Under the pieces are notes generated by a model, which worked only from the letters and a program-made list of their open reading frames with translations, ran no database searches and had not been told where the DNA came from. This document shows positions 8,820-20,444 of a stretch of 64,000 nucleotides of DNA, in pieces (the first letter of the stretch is position 1; the number at the start of each line of letters is the position of its first letter). This DNA comes from Verticiella sediminum (GTDB lineage: Bacteria; Pseudomonadota; Gammaproteobacteria; Burkholderiales; Burkholderiaceae_B), in contig NZ_VLTJ01000004.1 of assembly GCF_007558815.1 (NCBI RefSeq), positions 62,001 to 126,000 on the forward strand, in the 5' to 3' direction. The position numbers and the translations under genes are program-made.

Positions 8820-9620
8820 ATGAACCGACGTATCGATTGTGCGCTGCTGATGCTGCCCGCGTTCGGCGAGTGGGTGGCGGCGCCCTGGACGGAGCCGCTG
8901 CTGGGCCCGGTGCACCTGCAGGTCCTGCCGTTGTGCGAAGGCGGCGGATGGAACGGGCAGGTGCAGGCGCAGGGCTGCTATGCGCCGCAGGCCGCCATGG
9001 CGCTGTCCCGCCTGTCCCCGGCCTTGCGCCGGTTCGACCTCTGCGTGCTGCCGGTGAGCCCGGCGTCGCTCGGGTGGACGCGGGCAGCGCTGCTGGCGGC
9101 GCGTGGGCAACTGCCCGTACCGCTGCTCCTGCTCACCCGGCAGGTGTCTTCCGGCGCGGTGGGCGACCTGCTGGCGCTGGGCGCGGCGGACTTCATGCCG
9201 CAAAGCGCCCGCCACGAGGAAATCAAGGCGAGGCTGCTGCGCTGGGGTGTGCGTGCCGCACCGACGCCCGGCCTTGCGCCTTTCGGCGGCGCGGACCCGG
9301 CGAGCGCGCCGGGCGACACTTGGCTACTGAAGGCCCGCGCGCAGGGCTTTCGCGCGACGCGCAACCAGGTGCTGGAGCACTTCGAGCGCAGCTATGTCAC
9401 CGGCATGCTGGAGCGCTTTCGCGGCAACGTGACGCATGCCGCGCGCGCCGGCCAGCAGGATCGCCGCGCGTTCTGGCAGTTGATGCGCAAGCACAGCATC
9501 CTGTCGGCGGACTACCGTCGCCTCGCCATCGCCGAGGCGCACCGTGTCGACGGGAACGCGCAGCCGCCGCCCGGATGGAACCGGACTGCCGGGATCCACC
9601 CGGTACGCGCGCCATCCTGA
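8820..9620 (+). CDS. Pseudo-receiver/Fis-type helix-turn-helix regulator
   Basis: This is a 266-residue probable DNA-binding protein. Residues 5-140 look like a response-regulator receiver (RRFDLCVLPVSP, LLLLTRQVSSGAVGDLLALG, AADFMPQ), but the phosphoacceptor Asp position is Pro78 and the conserved Lys is Gln128. Residues about 180-245 match the Fis-type C-terminus of NtrC-like activators (LEHFERSYVTGMLERFRGNV, then THAARAGQQDRRAFWQLMRK). There is no AAA+ sigma-54 domain between the two. The start after GGAGACAACG was preferred to an upstream ATG at 8703. It ends 50 bases before hemE. Its targets are unknown. Confidence 0.7.
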   Translation: MNRRIDCALLMLPAFGEWVAAPWTEPLLGPVHLQVLPLCEGGGWNGQVQAQGCYAPQAAMALSRLSPALRRFDLCVLPVSPASLGWTRAALLAARGQLPVPLLLLTRQVSSGAVGDLLALGAADFMPQSARHEEIKARLLRWGVRAAPTPGLAPFGGADPASAPGDTWLLKARAQGFRATRNQVLEHFERSYVTGMLERFRGNVTHAARAGQQDRRAFWQLMRKHSILSADYRRLAIAEAHRVDGNAQPPPGWNRTAGIHPVRAPS

Positions 9621-9670
9621 ACGGATCGACCCGCTAAAATGCCCCGATTAAGCCCACCGAGGACTCGGCC

Positions 9671-10747
9671 GTGTCCCACTCCGATCTGCGCAACGATGTC
9701 CTGTTGCGCGCCCTGCTGCGCGAACCCGTTCCGTACACACCGATCTGGCTGATGCGTCAGGCCGGCCGCTACCTGCCCGAATACAACGCCACGCGTGCGC
9801 GCGCCGGCTCGTTCCTGGGCCTGGCCAAGAACCCGGCCTATGCCACCGAGGTCACGCTGCAACCGCTCGAGCGCTTTGCGCTGGACGCGGCCATTCTGTT
9901 CTCCGACATCCTCACGATCCCGGACGCCATGGGCCTGGGCCTGTCGTTCGAGACCGGCGAAGGGCCGCGGTTCGCCCATCCCCTGCGCGACGAGGCGGCG
10001 GTGGCCAGGCTGGCCGTACCCGATCTGGGCGAGCTGCAATACGTGTTCGACGCCGTGTCCGAGATCCGGCGGGCGCTGGACGGCCGGGTGCCGCTCATCG
10101 GCTTTGCCGGCAGCCCCTGGACGCTCGCCTGCTACATGGTGGAGGGCGCCGGCTCGAGCGACTATCGCCAGGTCAAGACGCTGCTGTACCAGCGCCCGGA
10201 CCTGATGCACCGCATCCTGGAAATCAACGCCCGCTCCGTCATCGGCTACCTGAACGCCCAGATCGACGCGGGCGCGCAGGCGGTGATGATCTTCGACAGT
10301 TGGGGCGGCGTGCTGGCCGATGGCGACTTCCAGGCGTTTTCGCTGGCCTACACTCGCTGCGTGCTGGCTGGGTTGAAGCGCGAGCACGACGGGCGCCGCG
10401 TGCCCTCCATCGTCTTCACCAAGGGCGGCGGGGTCTGGCTCGAGGCCATCGCCGATGCCGGCAGCGACGCAATCGGGGTGGACTGGACGGTCGATCTCGG
10501 CGCGGCCCGCGAGCGTGTCGGGCAGCGCGTCGCCCTGCAGGGCAATCTCGATCCGATGATGCTGTTTGCCGGCCCGGAGCGCGTCGCAGACCTGGCGCGC
10601 CGGGTGCTCGACAGTTTCGGTCCGGTTCAGCCCGGCTACGGTCACGTTTTCAACCTCGGCCATGGCATCTCGCAGTTCACGCCGCCGGAAGCGGTGGCTG
10701 CGTTGGTGGAGACTGTACATACCCACAGTGCTGCGCTGCATGGCTGA
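9671..10747 (+). CDS. hemE: Uroporphyrinogen decarboxylase
   Basis: This 358-residue cytoplasmic enzyme converts uroporphyrinogen III to coproporphyrinogen III in haem synthesis. The N-terminal signature [15 protein letters not shown] and the second signature [16 protein letters not shown] are present, as are the [17 protein letters not shown] and [13 protein letters not shown] regions. The length matches the usual 350-360 residues. Translation starts at a GTG. The gene order hemE then priA is seen in other betaproteobacteria. Confidence 0.97.
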   Translation: MSHSDLRNDVLLRALLREPVPYTPIWLMRQAGRYLPEYNATRARAGSFLGLAKNPAYATEVTLQPLERFALDAAILFSDILTIPDAMGLGLSFETGEGPRFAHPLRDEAAVARLAVPDLGELQYVFDAVSEIRRALDGRVPLIGFAGSPWTLACYMVEGAGSSDYRQVKTLLYQRPDLMHRILEINARSVIGYLNAQIDAGAQAVMIFDSWGGVLADGDFQAFSLAYTRCVLAGLKREHDGRRVPSIVFTKGGGVWLEAIADAGSDAIGVDWTVDLGAARERVGQRVALQGNLDPMMLFAGPERVADLARRVLDSFGPVQPGYGHVFNLGHGISQFTPPEAVAALVETVHTHSAALHG

Positions 10748-11075
10748 CTCTGGCGGGGCTGTTGTGCGCGTTGGGAGTGCGTATCGGCGCGACGTTCGTT
10801 GAATTGTGCACAGCGAGATGTGGTATAGGGGTTCTCCCTAGGTGCCCGCCAGAGGATCAGCAAGTTCGTCGTAAGTCATTGATAAGTCGAATTATTTTGA
10901 ACTTCATCAGGGTATTCTCAAGCAGTTGGAAAGTGTGCTAAGCGACTTGTCCAAGTCCATCCGGGCATTTTCCCCAAAGTTATCCACAGGCTAAAAAGGA
11001 ATCTAGGGCAAACCAGAGGGCGCCGATTCCAGTTAGGCCAAAAATCCAGAATTCACTTTAAGTTCCCCATCGTTC
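10748..11075. other. Gene-free gap between hemE and priA with a consensus DnaA box
   Basis: This is the only stretch of more than 300 bases without a gene, and it is clearly more A+T-rich than its surroundings. I see no tRNA or coding potential. It contains a perfect DnaA box, TTATCCACA, at 10980-10988. A possible -10 hexamer (TATAGG) lies near 10823, and a further A+T-rich stretch near 10871-10910 could hold the priA promoter. The rest holds nothing I can name. Confidence 0.6.
10980..10988 (+). promoter_or_regulatory. Consensus DnaA box upstream of priA
   Basis: TTATCCACA matches the nine-base DnaA consensus exactly. It lies 88 bases upstream of the priA start codon. A single box is not an origin, but it could place priA-rep under DnaA control. 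The match is seen directly; its function is inferred. Confidence 0.45.
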
Positions 11076-13147
<2,072 letters not shown>

Positions 13148-13148
<1 letters not shown>

Positions 13149-15235
13149 TGTCCGCTACGCCCTTCGTCCCCGGCGCGTCCGTCACCGCCGGGCTCAATGC
13201 CGCCCAGCGCGAGGCGGTGCTCTACCTGGACGGCCCGTGTCTGGTGCTGGCCGGAGCCGGCAGCGGCAAGACGCGCGTCATCACGCAGAAGATCGCCTAC
13301 CTGGTCGGCGAATGCGGCTATTCGCCACGCCACATCGTCGCGCTCACCTTCACCAACAAGGCCGCGAGCGAGATGGCGCACCGGGTGCAATCGGTGCTGC
13401 CGGGCAAGCAGGGGCGCGGGCTGACGATCAGCACCTTCCATTCGCTGGGGGTGCGCCTGTTGCGCGAGGAGGCCGCGCTGGTGGGCCTGAAGCCGCAGTT
13501 CTCCATTCTGGACTCGGACGACGCGCTGGCCATCCTGCAGGATCTGCTCGCCACCACCGACAAGGCGCGCCTGCGCAGCGTGCAGCACACGATCTCGCTG
13601 TGGAAGAACGGCCTCATCGAGCCCGACGAGGCCGAGCGAACCGCGGCCAGCGCCACCGAGCGCGATGCAGCCAAGGTGTACCGCAGCTACCGCGACACGC
13701 TCGTTGCCTACCAGGCGGTGGACTTCGACGACCTGATCCGGCTGCCGGCGCGGCTGCTCGAAGAGCACGCGCAGGCGCGCGAACGCTGGCAGTCGCGCGT
13801 GCGCTACCTGCTGGTCGACGAATACCAGGACACCAACGTCTGCCAGTACCGGCTGGTGCGCCTGCTCACCGGGCCGCGCGCGATGTTCACCGCGGTGGGC
13901 GACGACGACCAGGCGATCTACGCCTGGCGCGGCGCGACCATCGAGAACCTGGCCAAGCTGACCACCGACTATCCCAACCTGAAGGTGGTGAAGCTCGAGC
14001 AGAACTATCGCTCGGTGCAGCGCATCCTCGCCGCCGCCAACAGCGTGATCGAGCGCAACCCCAAGCTGTTCGAGAAGAAGCTGTGGTCGGACCTGGGCGT
14101 GGGCGAGCCCATCGTCGTCCTGCCCCAGGACAACGAGGAGGCCGAGGCCGAGAACCTGGCCATGCGCATCTCCGCCGGGCGCTTCGAGCGGCGCTGCGAG
14201 TGGCGCGATTTCGCCATCCTGTATCGCAGCAACCACCAGGCGCGCGTGCTCGAGCAGGCCCTGCGCAACCTGAAGATCCCGTACACGATCTCGGGCGGGC
14301 AGAGCTTCTTCGACAAGGCCGAGGTGCGCGATCTCCTGAGCTACCTGCGCCTGATCGCCAACGACGAGGACGACCCCGCCTTCATCCGCGCAGCCACCAC
14401 ACCCAAGCGCGGCATCGGGCAGGGCACGCTGCACGGGCTGGGCACCTATGCCGGCAACCGCCAGGTGTCGCTGTTCTGCGCGATTTTCGAGCAGGGGCTG
14501 GAGGCGCACCTGCCCGAGCGCCAGCTCTACGCCCTGCGCGAGTTCGGCAGCTTCGTGCAGCGCATGCAGTGGCGCGCCGGTCGCGGCACCCCGGATGCCC
14601 AGACGCCGGCGAGCAGCGAGCCCGCCGGGCCGATCCTGGACGACCTGGTCGCCGCCATCGGCTACGAGCGCTATCTCTACGACACCTTCGACGAGCGCGC
14701 GGCGCAGTCGCGATGGCAGAACGTCATCGACCTGCTCGGCTGGCTCAAGCGCAAGGCCGAGGACGACGGGCTCTCCCTGATGGAACTGGTCCAGCACGTG
14801 GCCCTCATCACCATGCTGGAGCGCGGCGAGGACGAGGAGCCCGACGCGGTCAAACTCTCCACCCTGCATGCGTCCAAGGGGCTGGAGTATCCGCACGTGT
14901 TCCTCGCGGGCGTGGAAGAGGGCCTGCTGCCGCACCAGGGCAAGGACGATGAGGAGGGCGACCCCGAGCGCGCCGCCGAATCGCTGGACACGCGCATCCA
15001 GGAAGAGCGCCGCTTGATGTACGTCGGCATCACGCGCGCGCAGCGCAGCCTGCACCTGAGCTGGTGCAAGCGCCGGCGGCGGGCGCGCGAGGACATCGTG
15101 CGCGAGCCCTCGCGCTTCATCAAGGAAATGGGGATCGAACTGGCGCCGGTGGCCGATGCCAACGCGGGCATGAGCCCGAAGGAGCGGCTGGGGGCGTTGA
15201 AAGCCTTGCTCAACCGGCCCGGCAAGACGGCCTGA
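13148..15235 (+). CDS. rep: ATP-dependent DNA helicase Rep (UvrD/Rep superfamily I)
   Basis: This 695-residue superfamily I helicase removes proteins ahead of forks. Walker A is AGAGSGKTRVITQKIAYL, Walker B is YLLVDEYQDTN, and VGDDDQAIYAWRGA is motif III. The segment after motif IV (EQNYRSVQRILAAAN, NPKLFEKKLWSDLG) resembles Rep more than UvrD. The C-terminal motif VKLSTLHASKGLEYPHVFL is intact. It overlaps priA by one base, so the two restart helicases are translationally linked. Confidence 0.92.
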
Positions 15236-15303
15236 GGGGCCAGGGGGCGCAGGGCCCGGCTGCGCCTTTCGCGGGCGTGGCCGTGCGCCTGGCGGGCGAG
15301 GAT

Positions 15304-16299
15304 TCAGTCGGGCGCGACCACGCGCTCCGCGGAGTCGGCATCGAGCACGCGCAGCGACCACGCCTGCAACTGGTCCGGGTCGGCGGCTTCCAGCGTTTGC
15401 AGCACGCTTGGCGCCAATTCGCCGAAGCGCCGCTGCATCTGCGCGCGCAGCATGTTGCGCATACCGTCCGCACGGCCGCGTTCAAGGCCTTGTTCCAAGC
15501 CTTTTCGGATGCCGGCCCGTTCCACACTGGTGATGTAGGCCATGGGGTGTTCTCCCTCGATGTCGTTCAGCGCAGCCAGGAAGGCCGGCTCGTGTTCGGG
15601 CGCGAGCGTCAGCACGCCGTCGATGAAGGTGAAAAGTCGGCGCACGTCGCTGGCACCGTAGCCGTGTTCGTATAGTAAGCGCACGAGCGCGACCTTGCTG
15701 GCGAGCCGGGCGGCCGAGGTATGCCGCCGGGCAGCGTCGAGTTCTGCTATGACCACGATGGCAAAGGGATTGGCGCGCGCCAGATCGAGCAGGGCCTGGC
15801 GCTGGCCCGCCCAGCCGCTGAGATGCACGACGGGAAAGCGATAGGTCAGCGAAACGTACTGTCCGTCCAGGGGCGCATACGCGTATTTCAGCACAGCGTG
15901 TCGGGCCCGCGATGCGGAGCGCGTCAGGATGGCGAACTGCATCAGGTCTTCCCGCGGATGGCGCTCGCGCAGGCGGTAGTGGTAGACGAACATGCGGCGC
16001 GCAAAATCCGGTGTAGGCCGTGCCTGTACTTCAAGGTGCAGCAAGAGAAGAAGATCCTTGCCTTCCTTGAGGAAGACCCGCGCGAGTTTGTCGACATGAC
16101 GCCGGCCGTCGCGCAGGGCGCCGCCGATGCGCTGCAGCTCCTTGTCGAGAAAGACGGGCGCCTGGCCGAAATCGATGCGTGCGTGCAGCGCGGGCCAGAA
16201 GAGGGCCAGGCAGGGGCCGAGGTAGTCGTCGAGCGCATCCTTCCAGCGGCCGTCGTCGTCCGGCGGCAAGAAGGTGCCGGCAGCAGGAAGCTCTGGCAT
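15304..16299 (-). CDS. Rpn/PD-(D/E)XK-type transposase-like protein
   Basis: This 331-residue protein resembles the Rpn recombination-promoting nuclease and transposase-like PD-(D/E)XK family. The N-terminus (GRWKDALDDYLGPCLALFWP) is followed by the nuclease-like core, with VFLKEGKDLLLLLHLEVQAR holding the E-x-Q motif and ARRMFVYHYRLRERH after it. The C-terminus has the QGLERGRADGMRNMLRAQMQ coil and a GELAP-x-VLQTLE end common to these proteins. The start MPELPAAG was chosen for its nearby GGAGAA site. It is a lone gene with no flanking insertion-sequence ends that I can see. Its role is not known. Confidence 0.65.
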   Translation of the reverse strand: MPELPAAGTFLPPDDDGRWKDALDDYLGPCLALFWPALHARIDFGQAPVFLDKELQRIGGALRDGRRHVDKLARVFLKEGKDLLLLLHLEVQARPTPDFARRMFVYHYRLRERHPREDLMQFAILTRSASRARHAVLKYAYAPLDGQYVSLTYRFPVVHLSGWAGQRQALLDLARANPFAIVVIAELDAARRHTSAARLASKVALVRLLYEHGYGASDVRRLFTFIDGVLTLAPEHEPAFLAALNDIEGEHPMAYITSVERAGIRKGLEQGLERGRADGMRNMLRAQMQRRFGELAPSVLQTLEAADPDQLQAWSLRVLDADSAERVVAPD

Positions 16300-16451
16300 G
16301 GGGGTTCTCCGCAAGAACGCCCAGCCTAGCCGGGCCAAGCGCGGTTGCGCCGCCTGCCGTGTCGATCCGCACACAGTGCCGCGCCCCGGCAGGGCTACAC
16401 TGGCGGCTTCGGTCCTTCTCCTGCCCGGGCGGCTGCGCCCCGTTCTTCGTC

Positions 16452-17612
16452 ATGCCCCGTCTCGCCTCCCGCATCGATCGCATCGCTCCCTTCTACGTCA
16501 TGGAACTCGTCAAGCGCGCCGCAGCGCTACAGGCCGCGGGGCGCGACATTGTGCACCTGAGCATCGGCGAGCCGGATTTCACGGCGATTCCGGCGGTGGA
16601 CGAGGCGCTGGCGGCGGCTGTGCGGGCGGGACATACGCGCTACACGGCGGCCAACGGCCTGCCCATGCTGCGCGAGGTCATTGCCGCGTTCTACGAGCAG
16701 CGCTTCGGCGCGCGCATCGATCCGGCGCGGGTCATCGTCACGGCCGGGGCCTCTGGCGCCCTGGCGCTGGCGTGTACCGCCTTGCTGGAGCCGGGCGCCG
16801 AGGTGCTGATGGCCGACCCGGCCTATCCCTGCAATCGCCACTTCGTGACGGCCGCGGGCGGCCAGCCGCGGCTGGTGCCGACCGGGCCGGCCGAGCGCTT
16901 CCAACTGACCGCGGCCCACGTGCGCGAGCACTGGACGCCGCGCACGGCGGGCGTGATGGTCGCCAGCCCCAGCAACCCGACCGGCACCAGCATCTCGCGC
17001 GAGGCGCTGGCCGACCTCGTGCGCGAGGTGCGCCTGCGCGACGGCTTTGCCATCGTCGATGAGATCTACCTTGGCCTGTCCTACGACGCGGCGCCGCGTT
17101 CGGCGGCGCTGCTCGGCGACGACCTCATCGTCGTCAACAGCTTCTCCAAGTATTTCCACATGACCGGATGGCGCCTGGGCTGGCTGATCGTGCCGCCCGA
17201 TCTGGTGTCGGCCTTCGAGAAGCTCGCGCAGAACCTGGTGATCTGCGCTTCGGCCCTGGCCCAGTATGCGGCGCTCGCCTGCTTCACGCCTGATGCGCAG
17301 GCCGAGTTCGAGCGGCGCCGCCTGGCCTTCCAGGAGCGGCGCGACTACCTGCTGCCGGCGTTCGAGGCGCTCGGCCTGCACGTGCCGGTCAGGCCGGACG
17401 GCGCGTTCTACATCTATGCCGACGTGAGCGCGCACGCGGCCGACAGCAATGCGCTGGCGCACCGGCTGCTCGACGAGGCCGGCGTGTGCGCCGTGCCGGG
17501 GCTGGATTTCGGTACGGCCGAGCCGGGGCGCTACATGCGCTTCTCTTATGCCAACAGCCTGGAACGGCTGCAGGAAGCGGTGGCGCGCATGGCGGGTTTC
17601 CTCGGCCGCTGA
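16452..17612 (+). CDS. PLP-dependent aminotransferase, class I/II
   Basis: This 386-residue fold-type I aminotransferase carries IVHLSIGEPDFTAIPAVDEA near the N-terminus, the SPSNPTGTSISREALADLV loop, and the PLP-lysine motif VVNSFSKYFHMTGWRLGW. The C-terminal FYIYADVSAHA and arginine-containing GRYMRFSYANSLE segments complete the substrate site. It resembles the aspartate/alanine-type and LL-diaminopimelate-type enzymes, but the amino donor cannot be fixed from sequence. The start was taken at MPRLASRIDRI, the family's usual N-terminus. It diverges from the Rpn-like gene. Confidence 0.88.
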   Translation: MPRLASRIDRIAPFYVMELVKRAAALQAAGRDIVHLSIGEPDFTAIPAVDEALAAAVRAGHTRYTAANGLPMLREVIAAFYEQRFGARIDPARVIVTAGASGALALACTALLEPGAEVLMADPAYPCNRHFVTAAGGQPRLVPTGPAERFQLTAAHVREHWTPRTAGVMVASPSNPTGTSISREALADLVREVRLRDGFAIVDEIYLGLSYDAAPRSAALLGDDLIVVNSFSKYFHMTGWRLGWLIVPPDLVSAFEKLAQNLVICASALAQYAALACFTPDAQAEFERRRLAFQERRDYLLPAFEALGLHVPVRPDGAFYIYADVSAHAADSNALAHRLLDEAGVCAVPGLDFGTAEPGRYMRFSYANSLERLQEAVARMAGFLGR

Positions 17613-17685
17613 GGCGGCGCCGGCGCCCACCCGTGGGCATCCTCCGGCAGGGTGGGGGCGCAGCGCCCGGCGCAAGGCGGGTGGA

Positions 17686-18687
17686 TCATTCCGGCTGGAT
17701 GCCCGCCTTGCGGTAAATGTCCTGATAAAGCTTGAGTTCGTCGCGGATGAAGGCCTGCAACTGCTCGGGCGTGAGGTCTTCATAGTAGGCGCCCATGGCA
17801 TCGCGGTACTTGCGGCCGGTCTCGGAGTGCGAGTAGTCGGCAAGCGCTTTGCGCAATGCATCGACAGCCTCCGGCGGGGTACCCTTGTGCGCGAACATCA
17901 CGCTCCAGCCGCTCATCACGTATCCCGGGAAGCCGGACTCGATCATCGTCGGCACCTCGGGAATGACCGGGACGCGCTGGGGCGAGGTGACGGCCAGGGG
18001 CTTCATCGCGCCGCCCTGGATCTGGCCGACGACGGCCGCGGTATCGACGAACATGAAGTCGACGTGCCCGCCCATCAGGTCGGTGAGCGCCTGCGGGCTG
18101 CTCTTGTAGGGCACGTGGACGGTTTCCAGGCCGGCCTCCTGGTTGAAGCGCTCGGCGCTCGCCCGGTGCGAGGCGCTGCCGGCCGCGTAGGTGACGCTGC
18201 CGGGCGGCTTGCTGCGGATGAAGTCGACGAGCTCCTTGACCGAGCCGATCTTGTGCTTGGGCGAGACGAACAGCGCCAGCGGCGCGACCAGGCTGCGGTG
18301 GATCGGCACGAAGTCGGCCACCGGATCGTAGGGTAGCTGTTTGAACAGCACCGGGTTGGCCGCGTGCGTGGTATTGCCGGTGGAAATGATGGTGTAGCCG
18401 TCGGGCGCGGCGCGCAGGAAGTCCTGCACGCCGATGATGCCGTTGCCGCCGGGCTTGTTGTCCACGATCATCGTCCAGCCGGTCTGCTGGCTGACATAGT
18501 TGGTCATGGTGCGCACGCCGTTGTCGGTGCCGCTGCCGGCGGCGAAGGGCACGACGACGCGGATCGGCTGCTCCGGGTAGGCCGCATGGGCGAGGCCGGA
18601 CAGGCTGGCGACGAGCGCGAGGCCGAGGCCGGCAAGCCGACGGCGCAGGCGGCCGCGCAGGGCGGCGGGAGCAATGCGGTGATGCAT
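17686..18687 (-). CDS. Tripartite tricarboxylate transporter receptor, Bug/TctC family
   Basis: This is a 333-residue periplasmic receptor. The signal peptide includes RRLAGLGLALVASLSGLAHA, followed by YPEQPIRVVVPFAAGSGTDN, IVDNKPGGNGIIGVQDF and VHVPYKSSPQALTDLMGGHV. These are all Bug-family markers. It is the last gene of an operon that runs CoA-transferase, two crotonase-family enzymes, GntR regulator, receptor. The ligand is therefore probably an acid that is then CoA-activated. No TctAB channel genes are nearby. Confidence 0.93.
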   Translation of the reverse strand: MHHRIAPAALRGRLRRRLAGLGLALVASLSGLAHAAYPEQPIRVVVPFAAGSGTDNGVRTMTNYVSQQTGWTMIVDNKPGGNGIIGVQDFLRAAPDGYTIISTGNTTHAANPVLFKQLPYDPVADFVPIHRSLVAPLALFVSPKHKIGSVKELVDFIRSKPPGSVTYAAGSASHRASAERFNQEAGLETVHVPYKSSPQALTDLMGGHVDFMFVDTAAVVGQIQGGAMKPLAVTSPQRVPVIPEVPTMIESGFPGYVMSGWSVMFAHKGTPPEAVDALRKALADYSHSETGRKYRDAMGAYYEDLTPEQLQAFIRDELKLYQDIYRKAGIQPE

Positions 18688-18732
18688 GATGTCTCCTTCG
18701 GCTCTCTTCTGGAGCCTGTGGTTGGGGTGCGA

Positions 18733-19596
18733 TCAGGTCTCGCTGCGCGTGGCCGGAACCACGGCGAGCGGGTAGGCGAACAGCAAGTCGGCCGGCAGCA
18801 CGGTATCGAGCACGAAGCGATCGCCCCGATACCAGAAGTCGCCGGCATAGACGATGCGCCCGTCGACGTCGGTGAGCCGCCGCACGACGTGCGCCACCGG
18901 CGCGGCGAACGGGTAGTCCAGGGCATCGGCCTGGGCCCGTTCGGCCGCGCCGACGGTCATGGTCTGGTGCAGATGGCCGAGCGGCCGGCTGCCGTGCTCG
19001 CGCAGCAGCCCGGCGAGCTTGGCATGCTCGATGGCCCGGGGCGGAAAGCGGTCATGCTCGCGCTGCGCCACGTAGAGGTCGACCAGGCAGAACGGTTGTG
19101 CATCGTGCAGGTGCAGCTTGCGGATGCGCAGGTACTGGGTATCGGCGCTCCCGCCCTCGTGCAGCGTCGCGGGCAGGGCCTGGTCGCGCTGCGTGTCGAG
19201 GATGCGGATGGATAGCGCCGGCGGATGCTGCAGCGGGTCGTTGATGGCCGCGCGCAAGGCAGGGCTGGGGCCCCGGCCCTGCGCCGTGGATGCAACGTGG
19301 GTGCCGCGTCCGCGATGCGTCGTGATGAGACCCTCGGCGGCCAGGCGACCGTAGGCCTGGCGCACCGTGATGCGCGCTACGCCGAGCTCGCTCGCGAGCT
19401 GCTGTACCGTGGGCAGGCGATCGCCCACGCGCCAGTGGCCGTTCGCGATGCGCTGCCTGAGCACGCTGGCGAGCTGCAGATAGCGCGTGACGCCGCTCGG
19501 GCCTGCCGGGAGGCTGGCGGGAAGGGCGCTCACTGGACTACCTTCGCCCTCGCGGGCTGCGGCGCGAGCGCCTCTGGGCGGCCACGCGGCGCTCAT
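18733..19596 (-). CDS. GntR-family transcriptional regulator (HutC-type, UTRA domain)
   Basis: This 287-residue regulator has its winged helix at about residues 35-105 (VLRQRIANGHWRVGDRLPTV, QQLASELGVARITVRQAYGR). A UTRA ligand domain spans about 125-280 (YLRIRKLHLHDAQPFCLVDL). The start MSAAWPP was chosen because of a GAGGAG site; the open frame runs further upstream. It is the fourth gene of its operon and probably controls it through a palindrome in front of the first gene. Confidence 0.87.
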   Translation of the reverse strand: MSAAWPPRGARAAAREGEGSPVSALPASLPAGPSGVTRYLQLASVLRQRIANGHWRVGDRLPTVQQLASELGVARITVRQAYGRLAAEGLITTHRGRGTHVASTAQGRGPSPALRAAINDPLQHPPALSIRILDTQRDQALPATLHEGGSADTQYLRIRKLHLHDAQPFCLVDLYVAQREHDRFPPRAIEHAKLAGLLREHGSRPLGHLHQTMTVGAAERAQADALDYPFAAPVAHVVRRLTDVDGRIVYAGDFWYRGDRFVLDTVLPADLLFAYPLAVVPATRSET

Positions 19597-19630
19597 CGCA
19601 GGCTCCTCGTCGATCCCATTGCGCTGGCGT

Positions 19631-20398
19631 TCAGCGGCCGGTCCAGACCGGCTTGCGCTTCTCGCGGAAGGCGAGCTGGCCTTCCTTGGCATCCTCGGTG
19701 AGGGCGAACAGCGCGATCTGGCTTTCGGTGAAGGCCATGGATTCCTCGAACGACATCTCGTCGATGTTCTTCATCAGGTACAGGCCGCGCCGGATCGCCG
19801 CGGGCGACTTGTCGAGCAGCCTGGCGACGAGCGCGTCGAGCGCCTGGTCCACGTCGTCGGCGACGTAGTTGACCAGGCCGATGTCCAGCGCCTCCTGCGC
19901 GTCGATGGGTTCGCCCGTGATGCACAGTTCCGTCAGCTTGCGGCGCCCGATCAGATGCTGCAGCACAGTGAGCACCTGGGCTGGAAAAAGACCCACCTTC
20001 ACTTCGGGCAGGCCGAAACGGGCGCTGCTGCTGCTGACGGCCATGTCGCACATGGAGAGCAGGCCCATGCCGCCGGCCATGCACGCGCCGTTGACGCGGG
20101 CGATCATCGGTACATTGCTCTGGCGCGCCTTGCGAAAGAGATTGGCGAAGCCCGAGCGCGGTTCGGAATAGTCGAACACGAAGGCCTTGCCCGACTGCAG
20201 GTCGGCGCCGGCGCAGAAGGCGGCCTCGCCGGTGCCGGTGAGCACGATGGCGCGCGTGCCGCGCTCGGCGTTGGCCTGGTCGATGGCGCGCGCGATGCCG
20301 GAGAGCACGTCCGGGCTCACCGCATTGCGGCGCTCCGGCCGGTTGATGGTCAGCCACATCAGGTCGTCGCGCACTTCGACCAGCAGGTCTTGGCTCAT
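19631..20398 (-). CDS. Enoyl-CoA hydratase/isomerase family protein (crotonase fold)
   Basis: This is a 255-residue crotonase-family protein. The CoA-binding strand reads LTINRPERRNAVS, and the oxyanion segments are AAFCAGADLQ and NGACMAGGMGLLSMCD. The second catalytic Glu position is kept (FGLPEVKVGLFP), but the first Glu position of hydratases (as in GGCELA) is not. It may be an isomerase, hydrolase or atypical hydratase. The start MSQDLLVEV is preferred to an upstream ATG at 20413. It lies between a second crotonase gene and the GntR regulator. Confidence 0.86.
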   Translation of the reverse strand: MSQDLLVEVRDDLMWLTINRPERRNAVSPDVLSGIARAIDQANAERGTRAIVLTGTGEAAFCAGADLQSGKAFVFDYSEPRSGFANLFRKARQSNVPMIARVNGACMAGGMGLLSMCDMAVSSSSARFGLPEVKVGLFPAQVLTVLQHLIGRRKLTELCITGEPIDAQEALDIGLVNYVADDVDQALDALVARLLDKSPAAIRRGLYLMKNIDEMSFEESMAFTESQIALFALTEDAKEGQLAFREKRKPVWTGR

Positions 20399-20444
20399 TC
20401 GGGGTATCTCCATCGATGGGGAATGCGGCGGCGGCGGCGGACGC

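Noticed and set aside
10980-10988. A replication origin at the DnaA box
   Set aside because: Only one consensus box is present, with no box cluster, no dnaA, dnaN or gidA neighbours and no long A+T-rich unwinding element.
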